A stretch of DNA of 64,000 bases from contig NZ_JADQWB010000001.1 of assembly GCF_015704895.1 (NCBI RefSeq), forward strand, positions 496,001 through 560,000, read 5' to 3'. The notes below the pieces were generated by a model. That model was not told where the DNA came from, made no database searches, and saw nothing but the letters and a program-made list of their open reading frames with translations. Both the position numbers and the translations under genes were made by a program. Of the stretch, positions 27,788 through 35,891 are shown in pieces. Source of the stretch: Agrobacterium leguminum (GTDB taxonomy: Bacteria; Pseudomonadota; Alphaproteobacteria; Rhizobiales; Rhizobiaceae). The first letter of the stretch is position 1; every line of letters starts with the position of its first letter.

Positions 27788-28366
27788 TCAGCGAACATTC
27801 CAGAACGACCAGTCCGACTTGCCCTTCTGATATTTGTAGTGTCGGGAGAAATACGGGTTCACCGCCGTCACATACTCGAACTCGATGGTCGTGTTGCTCA
27901 GCAACGAAATGAACGGGCGATACTTATAGCGACCCGAAATCACGATTGCCGTCTCTTCGGTCTTGAAGTTTCCTTCTGTTAATATCTTGTCCCACTTCAC
28001 ATTTTCGGCGGAACCGAAAAAATTGTAAGGGGCAAATTCGGTCACGGCGACGCCGCCCACCAGCCTGGCGCTCCTGAGCGTCAAATCGAGCTTGTCTGGA
28101 TCGAGCGGCCGCCCGGTATCGATGACGAAGGATTTGATCCCCGTTCTGACGCGCTCCTCGAATTCCGGGAAACGGGCAGACCAACGCGCCGTATTGTCCA
28201 CCACCGATACGAAGCGGTCATAGCTTATCCAGCCGCGACCGATTTCGATTGCGATTGCCAGTACCAGAATGAGCAATGGCATCAGCAGAGAAAGCTCCAC
28301 CGCCGCCACGCCGGAACGCGAACGCATCAGCGAAGTGAAGAGAGATTTCAGCCGCACCGCGCTCAC
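27788..28366 (-). CDS. TadE/TadG-family pseudopilin-like protein (third gene of trio)
   Basis: 192 residues. The N-terminus is the TadE pattern: a basic start, then SRSGVAAVELSLLMPLLILVLAIAIEIGRGW (seen as SGVAAVELSLLMPLL with a conserved Glu in the membrane segment), followed by an extracytoplasmic domain. TadE-like minor pseudopilins belong to Flp pilus systems. It overlaps the previous gene by ATGA (28363-28366), so translation is coupled. No Flp pilin, prepilin peptidase, TadA ATPase or secretin is in the window, so the trio is detached from a pilus cluster. Confidence 0.78.
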   Translation of the reverse strand: MSAVRLKSLFTSLMRSRSGVAAVELSLLMPLLILVLAIAIEIGRGWISYDRFVSVVDNTARWSARFPEFEERVRTGIKSFVIDTGRPLDPDKLDLTLRSARLVGGVAVTEFAPYNFFGSAENVKWDKILTEGNFKTEETAIVISGRYKYRPFISLLSNTTIEFEYVTAVNPYFSRHYKYQKGKSDWSFWNVR

Positions 28367-28896
28367 TCCGTCACCCGAATGGCGGTGATCGCCAGCGACA
28401 CATTCTGCAATTGTGGATTCTTTCCGGAACCGGAAAAAAGCAGGTGAGTGGTGGGAAGAATGAATTTCCAGTTATAACCGAGCGCCAGCAGATATTGTCC
28501 GGCCGCAGCGCTCGGCGTTTCAAACCTGTTCTCAATCGGAAATGTCACTGGCGAGGCGGCAAGGTCCGCATCCGCAATGGCAATGAGTGATATTTTCATG
28601 TCCTCCTCCGTGGTGGGGAGCAGAAAACCGGACGCGATCACCTTCCTGAAATCCACCTCGGTAACAACGGTTCTATTTGCCGCCGCCTTGCGGAGATATT
28701 CAGCACCACTATAGGCCGCCGTCGACATGTTGAGACTGAAAAAAAGCGCGAGACTGACCTCGATGGTGCCGAAGATCAGCAGGATATAGACCGGCGCAAG
28801 CAGAGCGAATTCGACGGCGCTTGCCGCCTGGATATTGGCGGCAAACGATCCGGACAGACTGGGGAAGCGGCGACGGGGTGTTTTAAAGCGAGTCAA
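28363..28896 (-). CDS. TadE/TadF-family pseudopilin-like protein (second gene of trio)
   Basis: 177 residues with the TadE motif IQAASAVEFALLAPVYILL (about 23-41), one membrane helix, and a periplasmic part (GAEYLRKAAANRTVVTEVDFRKV). It overlaps the first gene's end by 14 nt and its own stop overlaps the third gene's start. The strict overlaps show a co-translated unit of three related membrane-anchored proteins. Its role is presumably in surface adhesion or pilus biogenesis, by family. Confidence 0.78.
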   Translation of the reverse strand: MTRFKTPRRRFPSLSGSFAANIQAASAVEFALLAPVYILLIFGTIEVSLALFFSLNMSTAAYSGAEYLRKAAANRTVVTEVDFRKVIASGFLLPTTEEDMKISLIAIADADLAASPVTFPIENRFETPSAAAGQYLLALGYNWKFILPTTHLLFSGSGKNPQLQNVSLAITAIRVTE

Positions 28897-30145
28897 GATA
28901 GGTGACCTCGAATGCGGTTATGATGCCGCCCAGACTGTCGCTCTTTCCAGCAGCGGCGATCGAAAGCTTGTACAGCGAATAGGTATCGACCGTGATCTTG
29001 TAGCTGCGGCGCTCCCAGCGGATTTCATTCGCCTTCTGACTCATCTGGATGATTTTTTTCTCCAGACCCATTTGTGGGCGCAGCAGCTGCAGGGAAATCT
29101 CGATGTCGTTCGAGCCCTCGTAGTCTCTGTTGCGTCCGCTGTACCAAACCGAGACTTCGTATTTGCCGGGGTGCATCTCCACATATTTGAAGATCGAACT
29201 GTTGGCGTCGCGTCTTTTTTGCCCTTCCCAATGGCTGTCGAGTTCAACGGCGTAGCGGGTTGGCGGTATGCGCTCGTCTTGTTTGTTGCGTAGCGATGCT
29301 TTGTCGCTCCCCTCTTCCTCTGTCGGGCATTGCTGCGCCGCGCCGGAATTCAAGGCTTCCTTGTCGCCGGATTGCGTTTTGCTGCCGTCTTTCGAAGCGC
29401 TGTTTTCTTTGGACGTCGTGGCTCCGGATTTTTCAACACACGCCGTTCCCGCCTCTGTTGTCTTTTCCTTTTCCTGCTCCCCGTAGCCCTGCCAGCCGTG
29501 ATTCTTCCGACAATCCGCATCGCTCCAGTCCTGAAGCTCGATACCCGGACCCGTACCACCGTCCCATCCCAGTTCAGTGTAGGTGTAAACGCCCCAACAA
29601 CCATTCGGTGTCTTGGTGGTCTTGCCGTTTTTCAGTATTCGTTCCGTGCCGTTCAGCGATTTTTCGAAGGTGTTGTTGACGATGACCTCGCCGTCATGCG
29701 GATAAGGCGGAATACCGCCGCAACGGTAGGACAGGCGGTAGTCCAGTTTCCTGGTTTGGAACAGATCCCCAAGAACTGTCTTGTAGGCGAACTTCGCCTC
29801 GATATCCGTCGTCAACCAATCGATTTTGACGTCCCGGCTCACCACATCCTGCTTGGTGGAACGGATCAGCGCATCGAAAGTATCGAGCACATTCTTACGG
29901 CGTATCTCATCCAGCGGCACATTCGTTCGCGTCGGCTTCGTCGAACGCTCGCAGGCCTGTGCAATCACACGTTTGGACTGGCTGTAATAGGCCATGGCCC
30001 GGCCGCCTTCGAACAGAAGTCCGAAAAACAAAAGGAAAACCGGCAGAAGCAACGCCGTCATGATTGCGAAGGTCGCCGCGCGGTCCTTCATGAAAAGCGA
30101 AAACAGCCCTTCACGAACAACCTTTTTTCTTGTCCACTCAAACAT
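28883..30145 (-). CDS. TadG-like membrane-anchored protein with C-terminal beta-sandwich-like domain
   Basis: 420 residues. The N-terminal TadG-type segment (KDRAATFAIMTALLLPVFLLFFGLLFEGGRAM, one helix at about 24-45) anchors the protein. The middle (about 200-290) is hydrophilic and Lys/Glu/Ser-rich (KEKTTEAGTA, SKENSASKDGSK) with scattered cysteines, probably a flexible linker. The last 120 residues (VEMHPGKYEVSVWYSGRNRD, DIEISLQLLRP, YKITVDTYSLYKLSIAAAGK) look like a carbohydrate-binding or jelly-roll beta-sandwich, which is not usual for TadG. No VWA domain is visible. It is the first gene of the trio. Confidence 0.72.
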   Translation of the reverse strand: MFEWTRKKVVREGLFSLFMKDRAATFAIMTALLLPVFLLFFGLLFEGGRAMAYYSQSKRVIAQACERSTKPTRTNVPLDEIRRKNVLDTFDALIRSTKQDVVSRDVKIDWLTTDIEAKFAYKTVLGDLFQTRKLDYRLSYRCGGIPPYPHDGEVIVNNTFEKSLNGTERILKNGKTTKTPNGCWGVYTYTELGWDGGTGPGIELQDWSDADCRKNHGWQGYGEQEKEKTTEAGTACVEKSGATTSKENSASKDGSKTQSGDKEALNSGAAQQCPTEEEGSDKASLRNKQDERIPPTRYAVELDSHWEGQKRRDANSSIFKYVEMHPGKYEVSVWYSGRNRDYEGSNDIEISLQLLRPQMGLEKKIIQMSQKANEIRWERRSYKITVDTYSLYKLSIAAAGKSDSLGGIITAFEVTYLDSL

Positions 30146-30576
30146 CCTGAAAACACCGTCTCATGTCGCTCATCGCGGCGGGAAAGGCGCGCTGTGAAAA
30201 GCGGTGCGCCCGGGTTTCTGCCACGCTAAAAAATATCCGGCCCGCCGCCGGGTGCTAAAAGTTGCCTGTCGATTGGCGACTGCTTTTTTCGCAAGCAGTT
30301 CTCGCCGACCTCTCAAAATCCACGGGGTTATTAGCATGGAAACCGTAAACCAAAGGCCAACAAAAACCGGAAAATATGCTGCAAATTCATATGCTTAATT
30401 CATTTATTAATAAATTAGAACGTATGAATTATGGTCGCCGTGCCGGTCACTACCGGGCCGTTTTCGGTAATGCAGTTTTCTTCGGGGCGACAAACCGGGC
30501 TTTGCCCCTTGTCCCTCCAGCCAAGCTCGGGCAAAACAGCCCTGTTCAATCACAAGACAATGCCAGGAGATAAGAT
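30146..30576. other. 431-bp region between the divergent Tad trio and formaldehyde dehydrogenase gene
   Basis: Promoter space for both sides. The centre around 30370-30430 is clearly AT-rich (ATGCTTAATTCATTTATTAATAAATTAG-type sequence) and is the likely promoter zone. AGGAGATAAGAT directly precedes the rightward ATG at 30577, a strong ribosome site. No regulatory site is recognised. Confidence 0.4.
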
Positions 30577-31704
30577 ATGGACGTTCGCGCCGCAGTTGCC
30601 ATTCAGGCCGGAAAGCCGCTTGAGGTCATGACCGTTCAACTCGAAGGCCCGCGCGCCGGCGAAGTGCTGGTTGAGGTCAAGGCGACCGGCATCTGCCATA
30701 CAGACGATTTCACCCTGTCGGGCGCCGATCCGGAAGGCCTGTTCCCGGCCATTCTCGGCCATGAGGGCGCGGGCGTCGTCGTCGATGTCGGCCCCGGCGT
30801 CACCTCGGTCAAGAAGGGCGACCATGTCATTCCGCTCTACACGCCGGAATGCCGCGAATGCTATTCCTGCACCTCGCGCAAGACCAATCTCTGCACCTCC
30901 ATCCGCGCCACACAGGGCCAGGGCGTGATGCCGGACGGCACCTCGCGCTTCTCCATCGGCAAGGACAAGATCCATCATTATATGGGCTGCTCGACCTTCT
31001 CGAACTATACGGTTCTGCCGGAGATCGCGCTCGCCAAGATCAATCCCGACGCGCCCTTCGACAAGGTTTGTTACATCGGCTGCGGCGTGACAACCGGCAT
31101 CGGTGCGGTCATCAACACCGCCAAGGTCGAGATCGGTTCCACCGCAATCGTCTTCGGTCTCGGCGGCATCGGCCTCAACGTGCTGCAGGGCCTGCGCCTT
31201 GCCGGCGCGGACATGATCATCGGCGTGGACATCAACCCCGACCGCAAGGCCTGGGGCGAGAAGTTCGGCATGACCCACTTCGTCAATCCCAAGGAAGTCG
31301 GCGACGACATCGTGCCCTATCTCGTCAACATGACGAAGCGCAATGGCGACCTGATCGGCGGCGCCGATTACACATTCGATTGCACCGGCAATACCAAAGT
31401 CATGCGCCAGGCGCTGGAAGCCTCGCATCGTGGCTGGGGTAAGTCGGTCATCATCGGCGTTGCCGGCGCCGGCCAGGAAATCTCCACGCGTCCGTTCCAG
31501 CTCGTCACCGGCCGCAACTGGATGGGCACCGCCTTTGGCGGCGCACGCGGCCGCACGGATGTGCCGAAGATCGTCGACTGGTACATGGAAGGCAAGATCC
31601 AGATCGACCCGATGATCACCCACACCATGCCGCTCGAAGACATCAACAAGGGCTTCGACCTGATGCATAAGGGCGAAAGCATTCGCGGCGTCGTGGTTTA
31701 TTGA
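30577..31704 (+). CDS. adhC: S-(hydroxymethyl)glutathione dehydrogenase / class III alcohol dehydrogenase
   Basis: 375 residues of the zinc-dependent medium-chain dehydrogenase family. The catalytic zinc site is in [13 protein letters not shown] (about 37-49) and GHEGAG, the structural zinc site in [15 protein letters not shown] (about 92-106), and the NAD site in [14 protein letters not shown] (about 196-209). The class III type is recognised over its whole length. It oxidises S-hydroxymethylglutathione in formaldehyde detoxification and can reduce S-nitrosoglutathione. No esterase (FrmB/FghA) or Gfa gene is adjacent. A hairpin (31723-31744) follows. Confidence 0.94.
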   Translation: MDVRAAVAIQAGKPLEVMTVQLEGPRAGEVLVEVKATGICHTDDFTLSGADPEGLFPAILGHEGAGVVVDVGPGVTSVKKGDHVIPLYTPECRECYSCTSRKTNLCTSIRATQGQGVMPDGTSRFSIGKDKIHHYMGCSTFSNYTVLPEIALAKINPDAPFDKVCYIGCGVTTGIGAVINTAKVEIGSTAIVFGLGGIGLNVLQGLRLAGADMIIGVDINPDRKAWGEKFGMTHFVNPKEVGDDIVPYLVNMTKRNGDLIGGADYTFDCTGNTKVMRQALEASHRGWGKSVIIGVAGAGQEISTRPFQLVTGRNWMGTAFGGARGRTDVPKIVDWYMEGKIQIDPMITHTMPLEDINKGFDLMHKGESIRGVVVY

Positions 31705-31722
31705 TTGGACAAGACGCAGGCC

Positions 31723-31744
31723 GGCGCGCGCAACCCCGCGCGCC
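31723..31744 (+). terminator. GC-only hairpin after the formaldehyde dehydrogenase gene
   Basis: GGCGCGCG and CGCGCGCC form a perfect 8-bp stem with loop CAACCC, 18 nt after the stop codon. There is no T-run, so it may be a weak or Rho-assisted terminator. Confidence 0.45.
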
Positions 31745-31892
31745 CGCCATTCATGCAAATGTGATCGCCTCCAACCCGCTGCAGCCATTGCGATTAACGG
31801 GACGGTAAATCTATCGTCGTAAGCCGATACTACGCGGTGGAGTTGAAAATCCCTCCCCGCCCAGAACGACGCCAGACCTGCGGAGAGCGACC

Positions 31893-32732
31893 CTGAAAAT
31901 CGTACCGATCGACAACGGAAACCGCGTCGCCGCCGTCGCTCTTCTGGCGAAAGGCTTCTCGGAAAAAAGCGAGGCCTTCTGGTCGCGCGGGTTGTCGCTC
32001 GTGAGCGAACATCACGAGCGGCGCGAACTCGGCCCGATCGGGCAATTGCTGATGAAGGGCGACGATGCCGCAGGTGTGCTGCTGACGATCAAAAGCCGCC
32101 TGCCGGAGACCGGCAGGATCGTCGTCAACCTGTCGAGCTGGTATGTGGAGCCTTCCTGCCGCTGGTTCGCCCCGCGCATGTTGCAGATGGCATCCTCCAA
32201 TGAGGACGAAATCTTCACCGATCTCACCCCCTCTCCCGAAGCCTGCAAGCTGAATGAGAGGCTGGGCTTTGCGACGGTGACCGATTCCACGCTTCTTTAT
32301 CCGCTGCCCTTTGCAGCGCTTCGCCCGGCAAGCGCACGGCTGCGCCCGCCAGGCGCGATAAAACCGGAAATACTCTCCGCCGAAATGCGCGACATGCTGG
32401 AAGACCATGCCCGTCTCGGCTGCATCGTGGCGGTTATGGAGGCAGAGAACCGCCATTACCCGCTGGTCTTCCTGAAAACCACGACCAAAAGATTGCCATC
32501 CGCGCGCCTCATCCATTGCGAAGACCGGCAGGTCGCGCAAAGGCACATATCCGCAATTGCCCGCCACCTTCTTGGCCATGGCCGGCTTGCGCTGACCATG
32601 GCGGCAATGGGCGCAGAGCGAAAGGCCGGCGGGCTTGCCGCACATAAATCTGCACCGATACAAGTAAAAGGCGCATGGAACCCACGATTTATTAACGAAG
32701 CATACTCAGAGTTGGTGTTATTGCCACCGTAG
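31893..32732 (+). CDS. GNAT-like N-acyltransferase (first gene of carrier-protein cluster)
   Basis: 279 residues from a CTG start. The first half has GNAT-fold features: KIVPIDNGNRVAAVALLAKGF at the start, the strand VVNLSSWYVEPSCRW, and the C-terminal acetyltransferase motif LTPSPEACKLNERLGF (about 110-125). The second half is not recognised. No ATG, GTG or TTG gives the full fold: the first TTG (31992) cuts off 33 residues of it. A CTG at 31893 with GGAGAG 5 nt ahead fits best. It lies 105 nt upstream of the acyl carrier gene. I infer it transfers the carrier-bound product. Confidence 0.65.
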   Translation: MKIVPIDNGNRVAAVALLAKGFSEKSEAFWSRGLSLVSEHHERRELGPIGQLLMKGDDAAGVLLTIKSRLPETGRIVVNLSSWYVEPSCRWFAPRMLQMASSNEDEIFTDLTPSPEACKLNERLGFATVTDSTLLYPLPFAALRPASARLRPPGAIKPEILSAEMRDMLEDHARLGCIVAVMEAENRHYPLVFLKTTTKRLPSARLIHCEDRQVAQRHISAIARHLLGHGRLALTMAAMGAERKAGGLAAHKSAPIQVKGAWNPRFINEAYSELVLLPP

Positions 32733-32837
32733 GTATTTTAGTGAGTCGTGCGCGACTTGACGGAATCTTGGCCTCTACAGAAAAAGCGCCGTTCCGGGCA
32801 GGTCATTGGGAAACACGCGGGAAATCGGAGAACGAGC

Positions 32838-33101
32838 ATGCTTGCAGCGAAAAAGAGTGAAATCGACGTTGCCGATACCATCTATTCCTACCTCTCCAAC
32901 CGTTTTCCCGCCTATGCCCCCTTTTCCGCCGATACGCTGCTTCTCGAAGGCGGCGTGATCGATTCGCTCGGCTTTCTGGAGCTGATGATCTTCCTCGGCG
33001 AGGGTTTCGGCATCATTCTCGATGACGAACATTTCACGCCTGAAAATCTCGGCACGCCGGCCGATCTCATCGCCTTCGTCCTCAGGGAACGGAGGAGATG
33101 A
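32838..33101 (+). CDS. Acyl carrier protein
   Basis: 87 residues forming one carrier domain with the phosphopantetheine attachment serine in GGVIDSLGFLELM (Ser about 43). It is not the fatty-acid ACP, which would read DSLDTVEL-like. The ATG at 32838 has a GGAGAACG ribosome site; a longer frame to 32748 is unsupported. Its stop overlaps the ligase start by ATGA. Together with the ligase and decarboxylase it should carry a thioester-bound acid or amino acid while that group is modified. Confidence 0.85.
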   Translation: MLAAKKSEIDVADTIYSYLSNRFPAYAPFSADTLLLEGGVIDSLGFLELMIFLGEGFGIILDDEHFTPENLGTPADLIAFVLRERRR

Positions 33102-34630
33102 CACCCCATTTCCTGCTGCACCACCTGCTTACCGCCCGCGCGGCGAGCGACGATCAGGCCCTCGTCCACAAGGACCGATCGCTGAATTATCGCGAATTTT
33201 CCGCAGCGGCGGCCCGTTGCGCGGCGGCATTGCAGGAAGCCGGAGCCCAACGCGGAGACCGCGTCGTCATCTATCTGCCGCGCGGCATCGAGGAATGCTG
33301 GTCGATCTTTGGCGTGAGCATGGCGTCCGGCGTCTTCGTGCCGGTGAACGCATTGCTGAAGGCGCAGCAGATTCGCCATATCGTTAAGGATTGCGGCGCA
33401 AAAATCGTCATCAGCGACGCCGCGATGATGGATGAGCTGAAAGCGGCACTGGAAGACCTTCCCGGGGTCACGGTCCTGCTGGCGGAAGAGATAGAGGCCC
33501 GCGCCGACACACCCGCCCGGCCTTCAGCGGCAATAGGGGAAGACCTGGCCGCCATTCTTTATACCTCCGGCTCCACCGGCTCGCCGAAGGGCGTGATGCT
33601 GTCGCACCGCAATCTTCTGGCCGGCGCCCGCATCGTGCGCACCTATCTGGACATCACCGGCAAAGACCGCATTCTGTGCCTGCTGCCCTTCAGCTTCGAT
33701 TATGGCCTGAACCAGCTGCTGACGGCGGTGGAACAGGGCGCGGCCACGATCATCTCCACCTTCCGGTTGGGCGATGAGATCGTCCGCGATCTGCGCGACC
33801 ACGCCATTACGGGTCTCGCCGGCGTGCCGACGATCTGGGCGATCCTGACGAAAGCGGCCCCGTCGCTCACAAAGACGCCTCTGCCGCATCTGCGTTACAT
33901 CACCAATTCCGGCGGACGCGTGCCGCAGGAAACCGTGAAAGCGCTGCGCGAGAAGCTGCCGGATACGAAAATCTACCTGATGTATGGCCTCACGGAAGCC
34001 TTCCGCTCCACCTTCCTGCCGCCCGATGAAATCGACCGCCGCCCGACCTCCATCGGCAAGGCCATTCCCGAATGCGAAATCTTCATCGTCACCGCCGAGG
34101 GACAGAGGGCGAAGCCGGGTGAACCCGGCATTCTCGTGCATCGCGGCCCGACCGTCTCGCTGGGTTACTGGAACCGGCCGGAGGAGACGGCAAAGGTGCT
34201 GCGCCCTCACCCCTTCATTCCGGCGGCGCTGGGCGGCGAGACCGTGTGTTATTCCGGCGATCTGGCGGTGGAGGACGAGGATGGTTTCTTCAGCTTCGTC
34301 GCCCGCAACGATGCGATGATCAAATCGTCGGGCTATCGCATCAGCCCGACCGAGGTTGAGGAAAGCCTGATGTCGACAGGCCTTTTCCAGCAGGTCGCCG
34401 TCATCGGCCTGCCCGACCCCTTTGCGGGCGAAAAGGTCCATGCCGTGGCGACTGCCGCCAACCAGAATATCGATGTTTCGGCGGCGCTGAAGAAGGCGGC
34501 CGAAATGCTCGCCCCCTTCATGATCCCGCGCGCCATCGAACTGGTGGAACGACTGCCGGTCACGGCCAATGGCAAGGTGGATTACCGCGCGCTGGTGCGC
34601 GAACGGACGGACAATGGCGCCAACGGATAA
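33098..34630 (+). CDS. AMP-forming acyl/aminoacyl ligase (ANL superfamily)
   Basis: 510 residues of a full-length adenylate-forming enzyme: the ATP loop YTSGSTGSPKG (about 155-165), YGLTEAFRSTFLP (A5 region), YSGDLAVEDEDGFFSFVARND (A7-A8), the hinge SSGYRISPTEVE, and the C-terminal catalytic lysine in LPVTANGKVDY. It resembles the acyl-CoA ligases found in exosortase-associated gene sets (TIGR03098-like). By position it probably activates a carboxylic or amino acid with ATP and loads it on the carrier protein encoded immediately upstream (4-nt overlap). Substrate unknown. Confidence 0.87.
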   Translation: MTPHFLLHHLLTARAASDDQALVHKDRSLNYREFSAAAARCAAALQEAGAQRGDRVVIYLPRGIEECWSIFGVSMASGVFVPVNALLKAQQIRHIVKDCGAKIVISDAAMMDELKAALEDLPGVTVLLAEEIEARADTPARPSAAIGEDLAAILYTSGSTGSPKGVMLSHRNLLAGARIVRTYLDITGKDRILCLLPFSFDYGLNQLLTAVEQGAATIISTFRLGDEIVRDLRDHAITGLAGVPTIWAILTKAAPSLTKTPLPHLRYITNSGGRVPQETVKALREKLPDTKIYLMYGLTEAFRSTFLPPDEIDRRPTSIGKAIPECEIFIVTAEGQRAKPGEPGILVHRGPTVSLGYWNRPEETAKVLRPHPFIPAALGGETVCYSGDLAVEDEDGFFSFVARNDAMIKSSGYRISPTEVEESLMSTGLFQQVAVIGLPDPFAGEKVHAVATAANQNIDVSAALKKAAEMLAPFMIPRAIELVERLPVTANGKVDYRALVRERTDNGANG

Positions 34631-35891
34631 ACCCCAGAGCCACGGCCCGGCTTTTGCAGCCGCGTTATTCGACACAAGCGAGAACGATCTGATGATCGGC
34701 GGACTTCCCGTGCGCGATATTGTCGCCGGGACCGGAACGCCTTGCTTCCTCTATGACGCCGCCGCCATGCGCCGCGCCTATCGCGATCTCGAAACCGCGC
34801 TCGGCGGTTTTGCCGATATCTATTATTCGGTGAAGGCCAATCCCCTGCCCGCCATCGTCTCGCTTTTCCGGCAGGAAGGTGCGGGTGCGGAAATCGCTTC
34901 CGTCGGCGAATACCGCGCCGCCATCAGGGCCGGTGTCGCAGCGCAAAACATCATTTTCGCCGGCCCCGGCAAAGGCATGGCCGAGCTGCGCGAAGTGATC
35001 GAGGGCGGCATCGGCGAAATCCATATCGAAAGCGCCGAGGAAATCACCCGCATCGAGGCAATCGGCAAGCCGGTCAAAGCCTCGATCCGCATCAATCCGG
35101 TGCCGGATGCACAGGCCGGCGCGATGCGCATGGGCGGCAAGGCCACAGCCTTCGGTTTCGATGAGGAGGAGCTGGAAAATGTCCTGCCGCTCTTCAAGGA
35201 CGCCCGATATATCGATCTCGTCGGCGTCCATATTTACGGCGGCACGCAGATCCTCGATGCCGACATGCTTGTCTCCCAATGGAGACACGGCATTTCCCTT
35301 GCCGCGCGCATGGCCGAGATGCTCGGCAGGCCGCTCGAAACCATCGATCTCGGCGGCGGTCTCGGCATTCCCTATTTCGCAGGCGAAACGCCGCTCGATC
35401 TTGAAAAAGTCAGCGCCGCCATTCCCGATCTCAAGGCGCTCCTGAAGGCGCATCCGCTGATAACCGACGCCCATGTCATCGTCGAACCCGGCCGTTTCCT
35501 CGCCGGTCCCGGCGGCGTCTATGTGGCGGAGGTGAATTCGGTAAAGACCTCGCGCGGCACCACCTTCGTGGTGATGGATGGCGGCATGCACCACCACCTG
35601 GCCGCATCCGGCAATCTCGGCCAGATCGTCAAGCGCAACTATCCCATCGTCGCACCGGCCATGATGCTGGCGGAGCATGAAGAGACGGCAACCATCGTCG
35701 GCCCGCTCTGCACGCCGCTCGATACGCTCGCCCGCAATACGGCGCTGCCGAAGCTCAAGGCAGGCGATCTCCTCGCCATCCTGCAATCGGGCGCCTATGG
35801 CGCCAGCGCCAGCCCTGCGGGTTTTCTGAGCCATGCGGCGGCGAAGGAAGTGCTGGTGGAGAATGGGGTGTTTGAGGTGATCGGGCGATAA
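34614..35891 (+). CDS. PLP-dependent decarboxylase, alanine-racemase fold (type III)
   Basis: 425 residues of the ornithine/diaminopimelate decarboxylase fold: the PLP lysine in YYSVKANPLP (about 74), HIYGGTQILD, the phosphate-binding LGGGLGIPYF, and VEPGRFLAGPGG. The active-site loop reads GPLCTPLDTLA, whereas diaminopimelate decarboxylase has the CESGD pattern, so this is not LysA. It matches the exosortase-associated subgroup (TIGR03099-like) and the butirosin enzyme BtrK in general design. The ATG at 34614 overlaps the ligase by 17 nt. It ends exactly one base before the pabB stop codon on the other strand. Confidence 0.85.
   Translation: MAPTDKPQSHGPAFAAALFDTSENDLMIGGLPVRDIVAGTGTPCFLYDAAAMRRAYRDLETALGGFADIYYSVKANPLPAIVSLFRQEGAGAEIASVGEYRAAIRAGVAAQNIIFAGPGKGMAELREVIEGGIGEIHIESAEEITRIEAIGKPVKASIRINPVPDAQAGAMRMGGKATAFGFDEEELENVLPLFKDARYIDLVGVHIYGGTQILDADMLVSQWRHGISLAARMAEMLGRPLETIDLGGGLGIPYFAGETPLDLEKVSAAIPDLKALLKAHPLITDAHVIVEPGRFLAGPGGVYVAEVNSVKTSRGTTFVVMDGGMHHHLAASGNLGQIVKRNYPIVAPAMMLAEHEETATIVGPLCTPLDTLARNTALPKLKAGDLLAILQSGAYGASASPAGFLSHAAAKEVLVENGVFEVIGR

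Noticed and set aside
34614-35891. lysA (diaminopimelate decarboxylase) as identity of the PLP enzyme
   Set aside because: The fold is right but the active-site loop reads CTPLD rather than CESGD, and the neighbours are a carrier protein and a ligase, not lysine genes.
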